Shown here: positions 8,629 through 14,162 of the stretch, piece after piece | How positions within the stretch are numbered: position 1 is the first letter of the stretch | How the letters are laid out: each line of letters begins with the position of its first letter | The notes under the pieces: model-generated | Told to the model about the DNA's origin: nothing | The model's input: only the letters and a program-made list of their open reading frames with translations | Databases searched by the model: none | Made by a program: the position numbers and the translations under genes | Assembly (NCBI GenBank): GCA_017620455.1 | Contig: JAFZQK010000020.1 | Coordinates: forward strand, 1-14,162 | Length of the DNA stretch: 14,162 nt | Source of the DNA: Clostridia bacterium | GTDB taxonomy: Bacteria; Bacillota_A; Clostridia; Christensenellales; Aristaeellaceae | Direction: 5' to 3'

Positions 8629-9438
8629 TTAAGCGATCATGATCAGATTCAGGTAAATATACAGCACCACCGTGGCCCACAGCACGCTGTCCAGCCGGTC
8701 CATCACGCCGCCGTGGCCGGGGAAAATATTGCTGAAATCCTTGACGCCACAGTGGCGCTTCACCAGGGAAGCGAACAGATCGCCCATCTGCCCCGCCAGG
8801 CCGCCGGCCAGCCCCAGCAGAGGAAAGTGCCAGAAGGGGGGGATGGGGGCGAAGGCCGAAACGACGCCGGCGCAGCCCAGGGCGAACAGGATGCTGCCGA
8901 TCAGCCCGGCCACGGCGCCCTCCACGGATTTGTGGGGGCTCACCTCGGGGCAGAGCTTCCTTTTCCCGATACGGCTGCCGATAAAGTAGGCCAGGGTGTC
9001 CCCGGCCAGGGGCACGCCGAAGGCCAGCAGCGTCAGCAGCAGCCACAGGGGCTTATCCGGGGCGTTCTGCAGCCCCAGCATGCAGATCCCCGGCATGGCC
9101 ACCGCCAGCAGGGGCATGGCGGAAAGCAGGGCATCCTCCAGGGTGGGGCCGGAGCGGAAAATGACCATGACGGAGATCAGGAAAAACGTGCCCGCCAGCA
9201 GCGGCGTCAGCAGCGTCACGCTGCCCGCCACGTTGAACAGCACCAGGCTCACCGCCATGCAGAGCCAGCAGGGCCATTCCACGATTCGGTGCCCCGATTG
9301 CTTGAGGGCCTTGAGCATTTCATACATGGCCGCGCACAGGAAAAGCATAAATAGAATGGAAAAAACCCATCCGCCCATCCATAGGGCGAAGGCCAGCAAG
9401 GCCACCAGGCACAGCCCGGTCACGATTCTCTGCATCAT
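8629..9438 (-). CDS. cdsA: Phosphatidate cytidylyltransferase
   Basis: CdsA makes CDP-diacylglycerol from phosphatidate and CTP for phospholipid synthesis. It is a multi-pass membrane protein with about seven or eight hydrophobic segments. The family signature is complete near the C-terminus (225-250): S-LVKR-CGVKD-FPGHGGVMDRLD, with the metal- and CTP-binding aspartates. The frame stays open upstream to 9558, but the start at 9438 (ATGATG, giving MMQRIVTG) gives 269 aa, the normal family length. That start places ATG across the uppS stop codon (ATGA overlap) and has GGGGGG upstream. The second ATG at 9435 is an alternative. The overlap with uppS implies translational coupling. Confidence 0.95.
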   Translation of the reverse strand: MMQRIVTGLCLVALLAFALWMGGWVFSILFMLFLCAAMYEMLKALKQSGHRIVEWPCWLCMAVSLVLFNVAGSVTLLTPLLAGTFFLISVMVIFRSGPTLEDALLSAMPLLAVAMPGICMLGLQNAPDKPLWLLLTLLAFGVPLAGDTLAYFIGSRIGKRKLCPEVSPHKSVEGAVAGLIGSILFALGCAGVVSAFAPIPPFWHFPLLGLAGGLAGQMGDLFASLVKRHCGVKDFSNIFPGHGGVMDRLDSVLWATVVLYIYLNLIMIA

Positions 9439-10145
9439 GCTTTGCGCCCCCCAAAGCGCCTGTCCCGCCCGGCGAAGGCGGCCAGGGCCGCGTGATAATC
9501 CTCCAGGCCGAAATCCGGCCACAGCGTTTCCGGGAACAGGAATTCCGCGTACGCGCACTGATACAAAAGGAAATTGCTCAGCCGCATTTCGCCGCTGGTG
9601 CGGATCAGCAGGTCCACGTCCGGCAGGCCGGCGGTGTACAGCTCGTCGGCCAGGGCGTCTTCGCCGATGTCCTCCGGGGCGATCTCCCCCCGCACCGCCT
9701 TTTCCGCCAGCCGCCGCGCCGCCCGGGCCAGCTCCGCCCGGCCGCCGTAATTGACGGCGATGTTCAGGTTGAGCCCCGTATTGTTCCGGGTGCGTGCTTC
9801 CGCGTTGATCAGGGCGGCGCGCTGCTTATCCGGCATGCCGTCCTTGTCCCCCAGGATGCGGATGCGGACGTTTTTTTCGTCCAGCTCGTCGATCTCGGAG
9901 GTGAAGTATTCCAGCAGCAGCCCCATCAGCGCCTCCACCTCCTGGGGGCTGCGCCGCCAGTTTTCGGTGGAGAAAGCGTACAAAGAAAGGGCCTCGATGC
10001 CCAGATCGCTGCTTTCCCGGATGATGGCCCGCAGGGCTTCCACGCCCTTGCGGTGCCCCAGGGCCACCTTGATCTTGTGGGCCTTGGCCCAGCGGCCGTT
10101 GCCATCCATGATGATGGCTACGTGACGGGGGAGAGGCTGGCTCAT
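9435..10145 (-). CDS. uppS: Isoprenyl transferase (undecaprenyl diphosphate synthase type)
   Basis: A cis-prenyltransferase that adds isopentenyl units to an allylic diphosphate to build the C55 carrier lipid for peptidoglycan and other wall polymers. It is 236 aa. The first conserved region IIMDGNGRWA (11-20) contains the catalytic D14. ENWRRSP (61-67), NYGGRAEL (132-139) and RTSGEMRLSNF (182-192) are further family motifs for diphosphate and Mg2+ binding, and DRRFGGR ends the protein. The ATG start overlaps the stop of the preceding small ORF (ATGA at 10145-10142), and the stop overlaps the cdsA start. Its substrate IPP comes from the pathway of dxr and ispG in the same operon. Confidence 0.97.
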   Translation of the reverse strand: MSQPLPRHVAIIMDGNGRWAKAHKIKVALGHRKGVEALRAIIRESSDLGIEALSLYAFSTENWRRSPQEVEALMGLLLEYFTSEIDELDEKNVRIRILGDKDGMPDKQRAALINAEARTRNNTGLNLNIAVNYGGRAELARAARRLAEKAVRGEIAPEDIGEDALADELYTAGLPDVDLLIRTSGEMRLSNFLLYQCAYAEFLFPETLWPDFGLEDYHAALAAFAGRDRRFGGRKA

Positions 10146-10351
10146 TTTTCCTCTTTTCCTTGCGGCGGCAGGTCCCGAAACCGCGCCGCAATCCAGATAT
10201 CCCCCCGGCGGCAGACCAGCCGCAGGGTGCCGTCCCCGCGGGTCTGCCCGTTTTTCGCCGGCGCCGCGGTGACGGCCACCCGGGGCGCAGGCGCGCCGGG
10301 GGGCAGCAGGGACAAGGCTTCCTCCAGGGGGAGCCCCAATAAATCGGACAT
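10142..10351 (-). CDS. Small hypothetical protein (69 aa) between frr and uppS
   Basis: I do not recognise this protein. It starts MSDLLGLPLEEALSLL and ends LPPQGKEEK, 69 aa. An amphipathic helix-like N-terminus is followed by a proline/alanine linker and a predicted beta-rich part with basic residues (TLRLVCRRGDIWIAARFRD). It has no signal peptide and no membrane segment. Support for it being real is positional: its ATG overlaps the frr stop (TAATG, 10353-10349) and its stop overlaps the uppS start (ATGA, 10145-10142), and GGAGGT lies in the frr 3' end. The same frame is open further upstream to 10702, but that part is a shadow of frr. The initial GLPLEEA phrase is faintly PASTA-like, a weak resemblance only. 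The double overlap implies coupled expression with its neighbours. Confidence 0.75.
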   Translation of the reverse strand: MSDLLGLPLEEALSLLPPGAPAPRVAVTAAPAKNGQTRGDGTLRLVCRRGDIWIAARFRDLPPQGKEEK

Positions 10352-10908
10352 TAAACCTCCATGATCTCCTTTTCCTTTTCGGCGGCGATCTTGTCCACGT
10401 CCTTGATCTGGGCGTCGGTGAGCTTCTGCAGCTCGTCCTCGGCCTTGCGCTGATCGTCCTCGGTGATCTGGGAGTCCTTCTTGAGCTTCTTGATCTGCTC
10501 CATGGCGTCCCGGCGGGTGTTCCGCATGGCCACCTTGGCTTCCTCCGCGCTCTTGCGCACCACCTTGGTCAGCTCCCGGCGGCGCTCCTCGTTGAGTTCG
10601 GGCACCACCAGGCGGATGAGCTTGCCGTCGTTGGAGGGGTTCATGCCCAGGTCGCTCTTCTGGATGGCCTTTTCCACCAGGGGGATGGCCTTGGGATCCC
10701 ACAGCGCGATGGTCAGCAGCCGGGGTTCGGGGCTGTTGATGTTGCCCATCTGGCGCAGCGGCGTCTGGGTGCCGTAATAATCCACCATGATCTTGTCCAG
10801 GATCTGGGGATTGGCGCGGCCGGCGCGCAGGGACAGCATATCCTTCTGATAATAGTCCTTCGTTTTTTCCATTTTGCCCTTGGCGGTGTCAATGACTGCG
10901 CGATACAT
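10351..10908 (-). CDS. frr: Ribosome recycling factor
   Basis: RRF splits post-termination ribosomes together with EF-G. It is 185 aa, exactly the family size. The three-helix bundle and hinge pattern are intact: LRAGRANPQILDKIMVDYYG (about 27-46), PLRQMGNINSPEPR, and KAIQKSDLGMNPSNDGKLIRL in the middle, then the long charged helices RRDAMEQIKKLKKD and ITEDDQRKAEDELQKLTD. The start is supported by GGAGGG six bases upstream and by its own promoter further up. It is the first gene of the long minus-strand operon. pyrH and tsf, which usually precede frr in Bacillota, are not next to it here; the upstream gene is ribF-like. Confidence 0.98.
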   Translation of the reverse strand: MYRAVIDTAKGKMEKTKDYYQKDMLSLRAGRANPQILDKIMVDYYGTQTPLRQMGNINSPEPRLLTIALWDPKAIPLVEKAIQKSDLGMNPSNDGKLIRLVVPELNEERRRELTKVVRKSAEEAKVAMRNTRRDAMEQIKKLKKDSQITEDDQRKAEDELQKLTDAQIKDVDKIAAEKEKEIMEV

Positions 10909-10945
10909 ACGATTCCCTCCGTTCAGATTCGATTTGCTGGTTTAT

Positions 10946-10974
10946 ATATTACTCTTTTTCGGGGCGTTAGGCAA
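10946..10974 (-). promoter_or_regulatory. Sigma-A type promoter of the frr-polC operon
   Basis: On the minus strand, -35 TTGCCT (10974-10969) and -10 TAATAT (10951-10946) are separated by exactly 17 nt. Both lie in a short AT-rich gap between the RibF-like gene and frr, about 40 nt before the frr start and just after the upstream stop. This is a good match to the housekeeping consensus. No other equally clear promoter was seen in the operon, so it may drive all nine genes. Confidence 0.7.
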
Positions 10975-10982
10975 TAGTTTCT

Positions 10983-11555
10983 TCATTTATTTAATATTTC
11001 ATCCGATGGGAAACGCCGCCGCAGCGCCTCCGGCACGGGCCGGCCCAGCATTTCCTCCGCCCGGGCAAAATCCCCCGCCTGCAGGGCGGCGCGCAGGGCG
11101 GTGGTGGAAATGCGGCTGCCGTCGGGCAGGGTGACGGGAGGCACCACCGTAAGGCCGATCCCCGCTTCGCGGCACAGGGCGCGCAGCTCCGCCGCCCCCC
11201 AGGCGCCCCGGTAGCCAAAGCGGTGGTCGTCGCCGCAGATTACGTGGCGGGCGTTCAATTCGCCCAGCACGATCCGGCGGAAAAACTCGTCCCCGGGCAT
11301 GCGGCGCATGCCGTCGTCAAAGGGGCTGACGGCCACGGTATCCGCCCCGGCTTCCCGGAGCAGGGCGATCCGCTCCTCCAGGGTGGTGAGGGGCGCGCCT
11401 TTCCCGCCGGGAGGAACATCGAAGGTGTGGGCGCAGACGGAAAGGCCCTCCCGCCGGGCGATTTCCCGGGCGGCGGTCAGCAGCGCCCGGTGGCCCAGAT
11501 GCACGCCGTCGAAAAAGCCCAGGCAGACCGCGGCGCCCCGATCCCGCTGTTCCAT
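10983..11555 (-). CDS. RibF-like FAD synthase (FMN adenylyltransferase) domain, no kinase domain
   Basis: A 190-aa protein matching the N-terminal half of bifunctional RibF. The nucleotidyltransferase motif GFFDGVHLGH (13-22) is clear. TFDVPPGG (44-51), LTTLEERIALL (56-66), HVICGDDHRFGYRGAWG (104-120) and ISTTALRAAL (149-158) follow in the family order. These parts bind ATP and FMN to make FAD. Bifunctional RibF continues for about 120-130 more residues as riboflavin kinase (GxxxGRxxGFPTAN). Here the protein stops with TGA soon after GRPVPEAL, and no kinase remnant follows. The N-terminus is also shorter than usual. The start has AAGGAGGGG a few bases upstream. It may be a stand-alone FAD synthase, a paralogue with another nucleotidyl-transfer role, or a shortened gene. 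Confidence 0.88.
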   Translation of the reverse strand: MEQRDRGAAVCLGFFDGVHLGHRALLTAAREIARREGLSVCAHTFDVPPGGKGAPLTTLEERIALLREAGADTVAVSPFDDGMRRMPGDEFFRRIVLGELNARHVICGDDHRFGYRGAWGAAELRALCREAGIGLTVVPPVTLPDGSRISTTALRAALQAGDFARAEEMLGRPVPEALRRRFPSDEILNK

Positions 11556-11599
11556 GGCCCCTCCTTCCGCCTCTCCGGCCGTTCAGAAATTGCTTTTTC

Positions 11600-11628
11600 A
11601 TATTATCATATTTTTCTTTTCCGCGCAA
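11600..11628 (-). promoter_or_regulatory. Promoter of the RibF-like gene
   Basis: On the minus strand, -35 TTGCGC (11628-11623) and -10 TAATAT (11605-11600) are spaced 17 nt apart, about 45 nt before the start codon and ahead of the AAGGAGGGG ribosome-binding site. The -10 hexamer is the same as in the frr promoter. The -35 is a moderate match. Confidence 0.55.
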
Positions 11629-11718
11629 CAGCGGGGCCCGTCGGCGGGGCGCGAAAGGCCCGAATTGTATTTTTATTGTATATATTTTTAGCCTTTCAAG
11701 AAAAAATTCCAATAATCA

Positions 11719-11747
11719 TTGATTTTTTGGCGGATATCCGGTATAAT
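11719..11747 (+). promoter_or_regulatory. Strong sigma-A promoter for the substrate-binding-protein gene
   Basis: -35 TTGATT (11719-11724), a 17-nt spacer and a perfect -10 TATAAT (11742-11747). Transcription would begin near 11754, giving a leader of about 94 nt before the ATG at 11848. The near-consensus hexamers fit the high expression typical of binding proteins. Confidence 0.8.
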
Positions 11748-11797
11748 CGTACGCATCGGTGGCGGCGAACACGCCGGCCGAACAAAAAATGATTTCA

Positions 11798-11818
11798 TTC
11801 ATCAATCCATTTGATGAA
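11798..11818 (+). promoter_or_regulatory. Perfect inverted repeat in the 5' leader, possible operator or mRNA hairpin
   Basis: TTCATCAA, five bases, TTGATGAA: an uninterrupted 8-bp dyad located about 45 nt downstream of the predicted transcription start and 16 nt before the GGAGGA ribosome-binding site. Its symmetry suits a dimeric repressor site, or a weak AU-rich mRNA stem. The regulator is unknown. Confidence 0.45.
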
Positions 11819-11834
11819 CGAAAATATTAAAAAT

Positions 11835-11840
11835 GGAGGA
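11835..11840 (+). promoter_or_regulatory. Ribosome-binding site of the substrate-binding-protein gene
   Basis: GGAGGA with seven bases to the ATG at 11848. An out-of-frame ATG starts directly after it at 11841, but the reading frame with the signal peptide begins at 11848, which has the right spacing. Confidence 0.85.
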
Positions 11841-11847
11841 ATGACCC

Positions 11848-13908
11848 ATGAAAAAATTCCTGTCTATGCTCCTGGCCATGATCATGGTCCTGGGCGTCGT
11901 GGGTGCCAGCGCTGAAGCCGTGACCTATGTCCGCGGCGACGACGAAGACATCTACGAAGAAGTGCTGGGCGACTTCGAAGGCCTGATGGCCGCTGCGGAA
12001 GCCGCCGAGACCATCGACGAGCGTTTTGTTCTGGAAGCGCAGGCTGAAGCCTATCTTCTGGACAGCGCCGTGATGATCCCCACCACCACCCAGGGCGGTG
12101 CCTACACCATGACCCGCATTGCGTATCGCACCATCCCCTATGCCAACTGGGGCAACGACGATGACCGCTGGGGCACCATGGTGGCCGCCAATGAGCTGAT
12201 CAAGAAGGAAGACCGCGAGGTCATGAAGGAAGCCTGGAAAAAGGCCGTTGCCGGCGAAGAAGCCTACGACCCCGCCCAGATCCTGACCGACCTGGGCTAC
12301 ACCCTGGCCAATGAATACAAGACCACCTTCTCCACCGCTCCCGTCACCCTGGACTGGCTGAACACCTCCTCCCAGAGCGACACCGAGATCACCGTGCAGA
12401 CCGTGGACGGCCTGGTGCAGTACAACAACCTGGGCGTTATGGAGCCCAAGCTGGCTGAGAGCTGGGAAATCAGCGAAGACGGCCTGACCTACACCTTCCA
12501 CATCCGTCAGGATGCGAAGTGGTACACCTCTGAAGGCGCTGAATACGCTCCTGTGACCGCCAACGACTTCGTGGCTGGCTTCCGTCACATGCTGGATGCC
12601 AAGGCCGGTCTGGAATGGCTGGTGGACGGCGTTGTGGCCGGTGCCGGCGAATATTACGCCAATGGCGGCGCCTGGGAAGACGTGGGCTACGAAGCGGCGG
12701 ATGACTACACCCTGGTCATCACCCTGGAAGCTCCCACTTCCTACTTCATGACCATGCTGACCTACTCCTGCTTCCTGCCCATCTGCGAGGATTGGTATCT
12801 GAGCCGCGGCGGCGTCTTCGGCGTTGAAGAATATGCCGCTGCTTCCGCCGACACCAACACCTACACCTACGGCATGAACACGGACGTGGCCTCCCAGGTC
12901 TACTGCGGCCCGTTCCTGCTCAAGAAGCTGGTCACCGATTCTGAAATCGTGTGCGAAAAGAACCCCAACTACTACGACGCCGACAAGATCAACATGAACA
13001 AGATCACCTGGATCTTCGACGCGGGCGAGAATCCCACCCAGACCTACAAAGACGTGGTTGACGGCGTGTACGCCGGCATGGGCCTGACCGAAGCCTCCGG
13101 CACCTTGGCCCTGGCCAAGGAAGACGGCAACTTCGACAAGTATGCCTACGTGTCCGACACCACCTCCACCTCCTACTTCGGCGGCCTGAACATGAACCGC
13201 GGCACCTTCGCCCTGGCGTCCGGCGCCTGCGCTTCTCCCAAGACCGAACAGCAGAAGATCGACACCCAGACCGCTCTGTGGAACAAGAACTTCCGCAAGG
13301 CCCTGCAGCATGCCTTCGACAAGGGCACCCAGAACGCCACCTCCCGCGGCGAAGACCTGAAGTACGCCAACCTGCGCAACATGTACACCCATCCCGAGTT
13401 CGTGCAGCTGAGCGAAGCCACCGTGGACCAGAACGGCCATGAATTCCCCGCCGGCACCATGTACGGCGAGATGGTCCAGTACTATCTGGACGAAATGGGC
13501 TGCAAGGTCAACGTGACCGACGCCATCGACGGCTGGTACAATCCCGAAGCTGCCCAGGAATACCTGGCTGCCGCGAAGGAAGAACTGGGCGACACCGTTG
13601 CCTGGCCCATCCAGATCGACGTGGTGTACTACGGCCCCTCTGCCGGCAACACCGCGCAAGCTCAGGCCTATAAGCAGGTCATCGAAAAGACCCTGGGCAC
13701 CGACAACGTGATCGTGAACCTGATCGAAGCCACCACCACCGAAGACTTCTACGCCTGCGGCTACCGCGCTTCCAACGGCGAAGCCGGCAACTTCGATATG
13801 TTCTACGGCTCCGGCTGGGGCCCCGACTACGGCGATCCCAATACCTACCTGAATACCTTCCTGGGTAATGGCGCCGGCTACATGACCAAGGTTATCGGCC
13901 TGTTCTAA
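11848..13908 (+). CDS. Family 5 (peptide/OppA-type) ABC substrate-binding protein with apparently permuted tail
   Basis: A 686-aa extracellular solute-binding protein, probably for oligopeptides. A signal peptide (KKF, hydrophobic core, ASAEA; about 1-24) lacks the lipobox cysteine. The family core starts late: DGLVQYNN (187-194), KLAESWEISEDGLTYTFHIR (201-220) and DAKW. It ends with GSGWGPDYGDPNTYLNTF and GAGYMTKVIGLF, followed at once by two TAA stops. In the family about 90-110 residues normally follow that point. Instead, residues about 35-130 look like that missing tail: ERFVLEAQAEAYLLDSAVMIP (58-78), GGAYTMTRI, then a charged helix ending MKEAWKKA. The core matches are seen; the permutation is inferred from family knowledge. 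Codon use is strongly biased (CTG, GAC, AAC), as in highly expressed genes. A permease gene follows. Confidence 0.93.
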   Translation: MKKFLSMLLAMIMVLGVVGASAEAVTYVRGDDEDIYEEVLGDFEGLMAAAEAAETIDERFVLEAQAEAYLLDSAVMIPTTTQGGAYTMTRIAYRTIPYANWGNDDDRWGTMVAANELIKKEDREVMKEAWKKAVAGEEAYDPAQILTDLGYTLANEYKTTFSTAPVTLDWLNTSSQSDTEITVQTVDGLVQYNNLGVMEPKLAESWEISEDGLTYTFHIRQDAKWYTSEGAEYAPVTANDFVAGFRHMLDAKAGLEWLVDGVVAGAGEYYANGGAWEDVGYEAADDYTLVITLEAPTSYFMTMLTYSCFLPICEDWYLSRGGVFGVEEYAAASADTNTYTYGMNTDVASQVYCGPFLLKKLVTDSEIVCEKNPNYYDADKINMNKITWIFDAGENPTQTYKDVVDGVYAGMGLTEASGTLALAKEDGNFDKYAYVSDTTSTSYFGGLNMNRGTFALASGACASPKTEQQKIDTQTALWNKNFRKALQHAFDKGTQNATSRGEDLKYANLRNMYTHPEFVQLSEATVDQNGHEFPAGTMYGEMVQYYLDEMGCKVNVTDAIDGWYNPEAAQEYLAAAKEELGDTVAWPIQIDVVYYGPSAGNTAQAQAYKQVIEKTLGTDNVIVNLIEATTTEDFYACGYRASNGEAGNFDMFYGSGWGPDYGDPNTYLNTFLGNGAGYMTKVIGLF

Positions 13909-13940
13909 TAAAACAGTTCGGCCTTGCCTCATAAGCAAGA

Positions 13941-13993
13941 AGCAACAGCCCATGGGGAAGCGGCGTCATGCCGCTTCCCCACGTGTTGCTTTT
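13941..13993 (+). terminator. Intercistronic hairpin (partial terminator/attenuator) after the binding-protein gene
   Basis: A perfect 11-bp GC-rich stem GGGGAAGCGGC/GCCGCTTCCCC (13954-13964 and 13970-13980) with a GTCAT loop. After an internal loop it is extended by AGCAACA/TGTTGCT (13941-13947 and 13984-13990), and a short TTTT run follows. It lies between the binding-protein gene and the permease gene. Such elements usually stop part of the transcription and protect the upstream mRNA, so that binding protein exceeds permease. The structure is seen; the read-through role is inferred. Confidence 0.75.
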
Positions 13994-14031
13994 GCCGGAT
14001 GAAAAAATTTTAAGCGTAAGTTGGTGTGTTC

Positions 14032-14162
14032 ATGAAAAGATACATGGCAAAACGTATCCTGTTTTCCATCTTTTCACTGCTGGTGGTGGTGGCCGCAGTC
14101 ATGCTGCTGGTCTTTTCGCTGATCAACCGCAACGTGATTTTCCAGATGGACGATACGTGGAA
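14032..14162 (+). CDS. ABC transporter permease, OppB/DppB-like (partial, 3' end outside window)
   Basis: The first 43 codons are present and the window ends inside the gene. The product starts MKRYMAKRILFSIFSLL and continues with a hydrophobic helix (about 9-31), then SLINRNVIFQMDDTW. A basic N-terminus of the form K-R-I-L followed by one long membrane helix is typical of OppB/DppB permeases, and the gene directly follows a family 5 binding protein in the same direction. No strong Shine-Dalgarno precedes the ATG at 14032; the in-frame ATG at codon 5 is an alternative. The assignment rests mainly on context. Confidence 0.72.
   Translation, partial: MKRYMAKRILFSIFSLLVVVAAVMLLVFSLINRNVIFQMDDTW

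Larger units (their letters stand above)
11556..11847. other. Divergent intergenic region between the RibF-like gene and the binding-protein gene
   Basis: The region has two divergent promoters (annotated separately), an AT-rich centre and no supported gene. An inverted repeat GAAAGGC/GCCTTTC (11653-11659 and 11691-11697) brackets a 31-nt AT-rich stretch. Inside the predicted 5' leader of the binding-protein mRNA are a small hairpin CGGCG-AACA-CGCCG (11763-11776) and a perfect inverted repeat (11798-11818). No tRNA or known riboswitch class was recognised. Confidence 0.7.

Noticed and set aside
9439..9558. 40-residue upstream extension of cdsA
   Set aside because: It overlaps uppS fully, is arginine- and glycine-rich unlike a CdsA N-terminus, and the start at 9438 gives the normal length and an ATGA overlap.
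10352..10702. Upstream extension of the 69-aa small ORF
   Set aside because: This part lies inside frr in another frame and has shadow-like composition; only the part after the TAATG junction is supported.
11827..13953. 708-aa open frame on the minus strand
   Set aside because: It mirrors the binding-protein gene. The composition (G, V, H, Q rich) is that of an antisense shadow, there is no promoter or ribosome-binding site in the right place, and the plus-strand gene is well supported.

Overview
The window looks like a piece of a GC-rich Bacillota (class Clostridia) chromosome, probably from an uncultured anaerobe. It carries a full-length PolC-type replicative polymerase, which is a Bacillota hallmark, and the conserved Gram-positive order frr-uppS-cdsA-dxr-rseP-ispG-polC. 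It also shows strong Shine-Dalgarno sites and sigma-A type promoters. The genus cannot be fixed from the sequence.

Layout. Bases 1-343 are a non-coding tandem array of about 89 bp units rich in GC hairpins, directly behind the polC stop codon. From 10908 down to 348 a minus-strand operon reads frr, a 69-aa unknown ORF, uppS, cdsA, dxr, rseP, ispG, a GNAT acetyltransferase and polC. Genes are tightly packed, several with overlapping stop and start codons. A promoter (TTGCCT-17-TAATAT) lies just upstream of frr. From 11555 to 10983, also on the minus strand with its own promoter, is a short RibF-like protein that keeps only the FMN adenylyltransferase (FAD synthase) half. A 292 bp divergent intergenic region follows. 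On the plus strand, 11848-13908 encodes a family 5 peptide-type ABC substrate-binding protein, then an intercistronic hairpin, then the first 43 codons of an OppB/DppB-like permease cut by the window end.

How the genes work together. The minus-strand operon joins ribosome recycling, isoprenoid synthesis by the MEP pathway (Dxr and IspG), use of isoprenoids for undecaprenyl diphosphate (UppS), CDP-diacylglycerol synthesis (CdsA), membrane site-2 proteolysis (RseP) and replication (PolC). The plus-strand genes begin a separate peptide or nickel-type uptake operon.

The most unusual observations are three. First, the binding protein seems to be circularly permuted: about 100 residues that look like the usual C-terminal tail of the family sit right after the signal peptide, and the normal C-terminal tail is missing. 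It also has no lipobox cysteine. Second, the tandem hairpin array behind polC shows a compensatory base-pair change between copies. Third, a 69-aa unknown protein is translationally coupled on both sides between frr and uppS.
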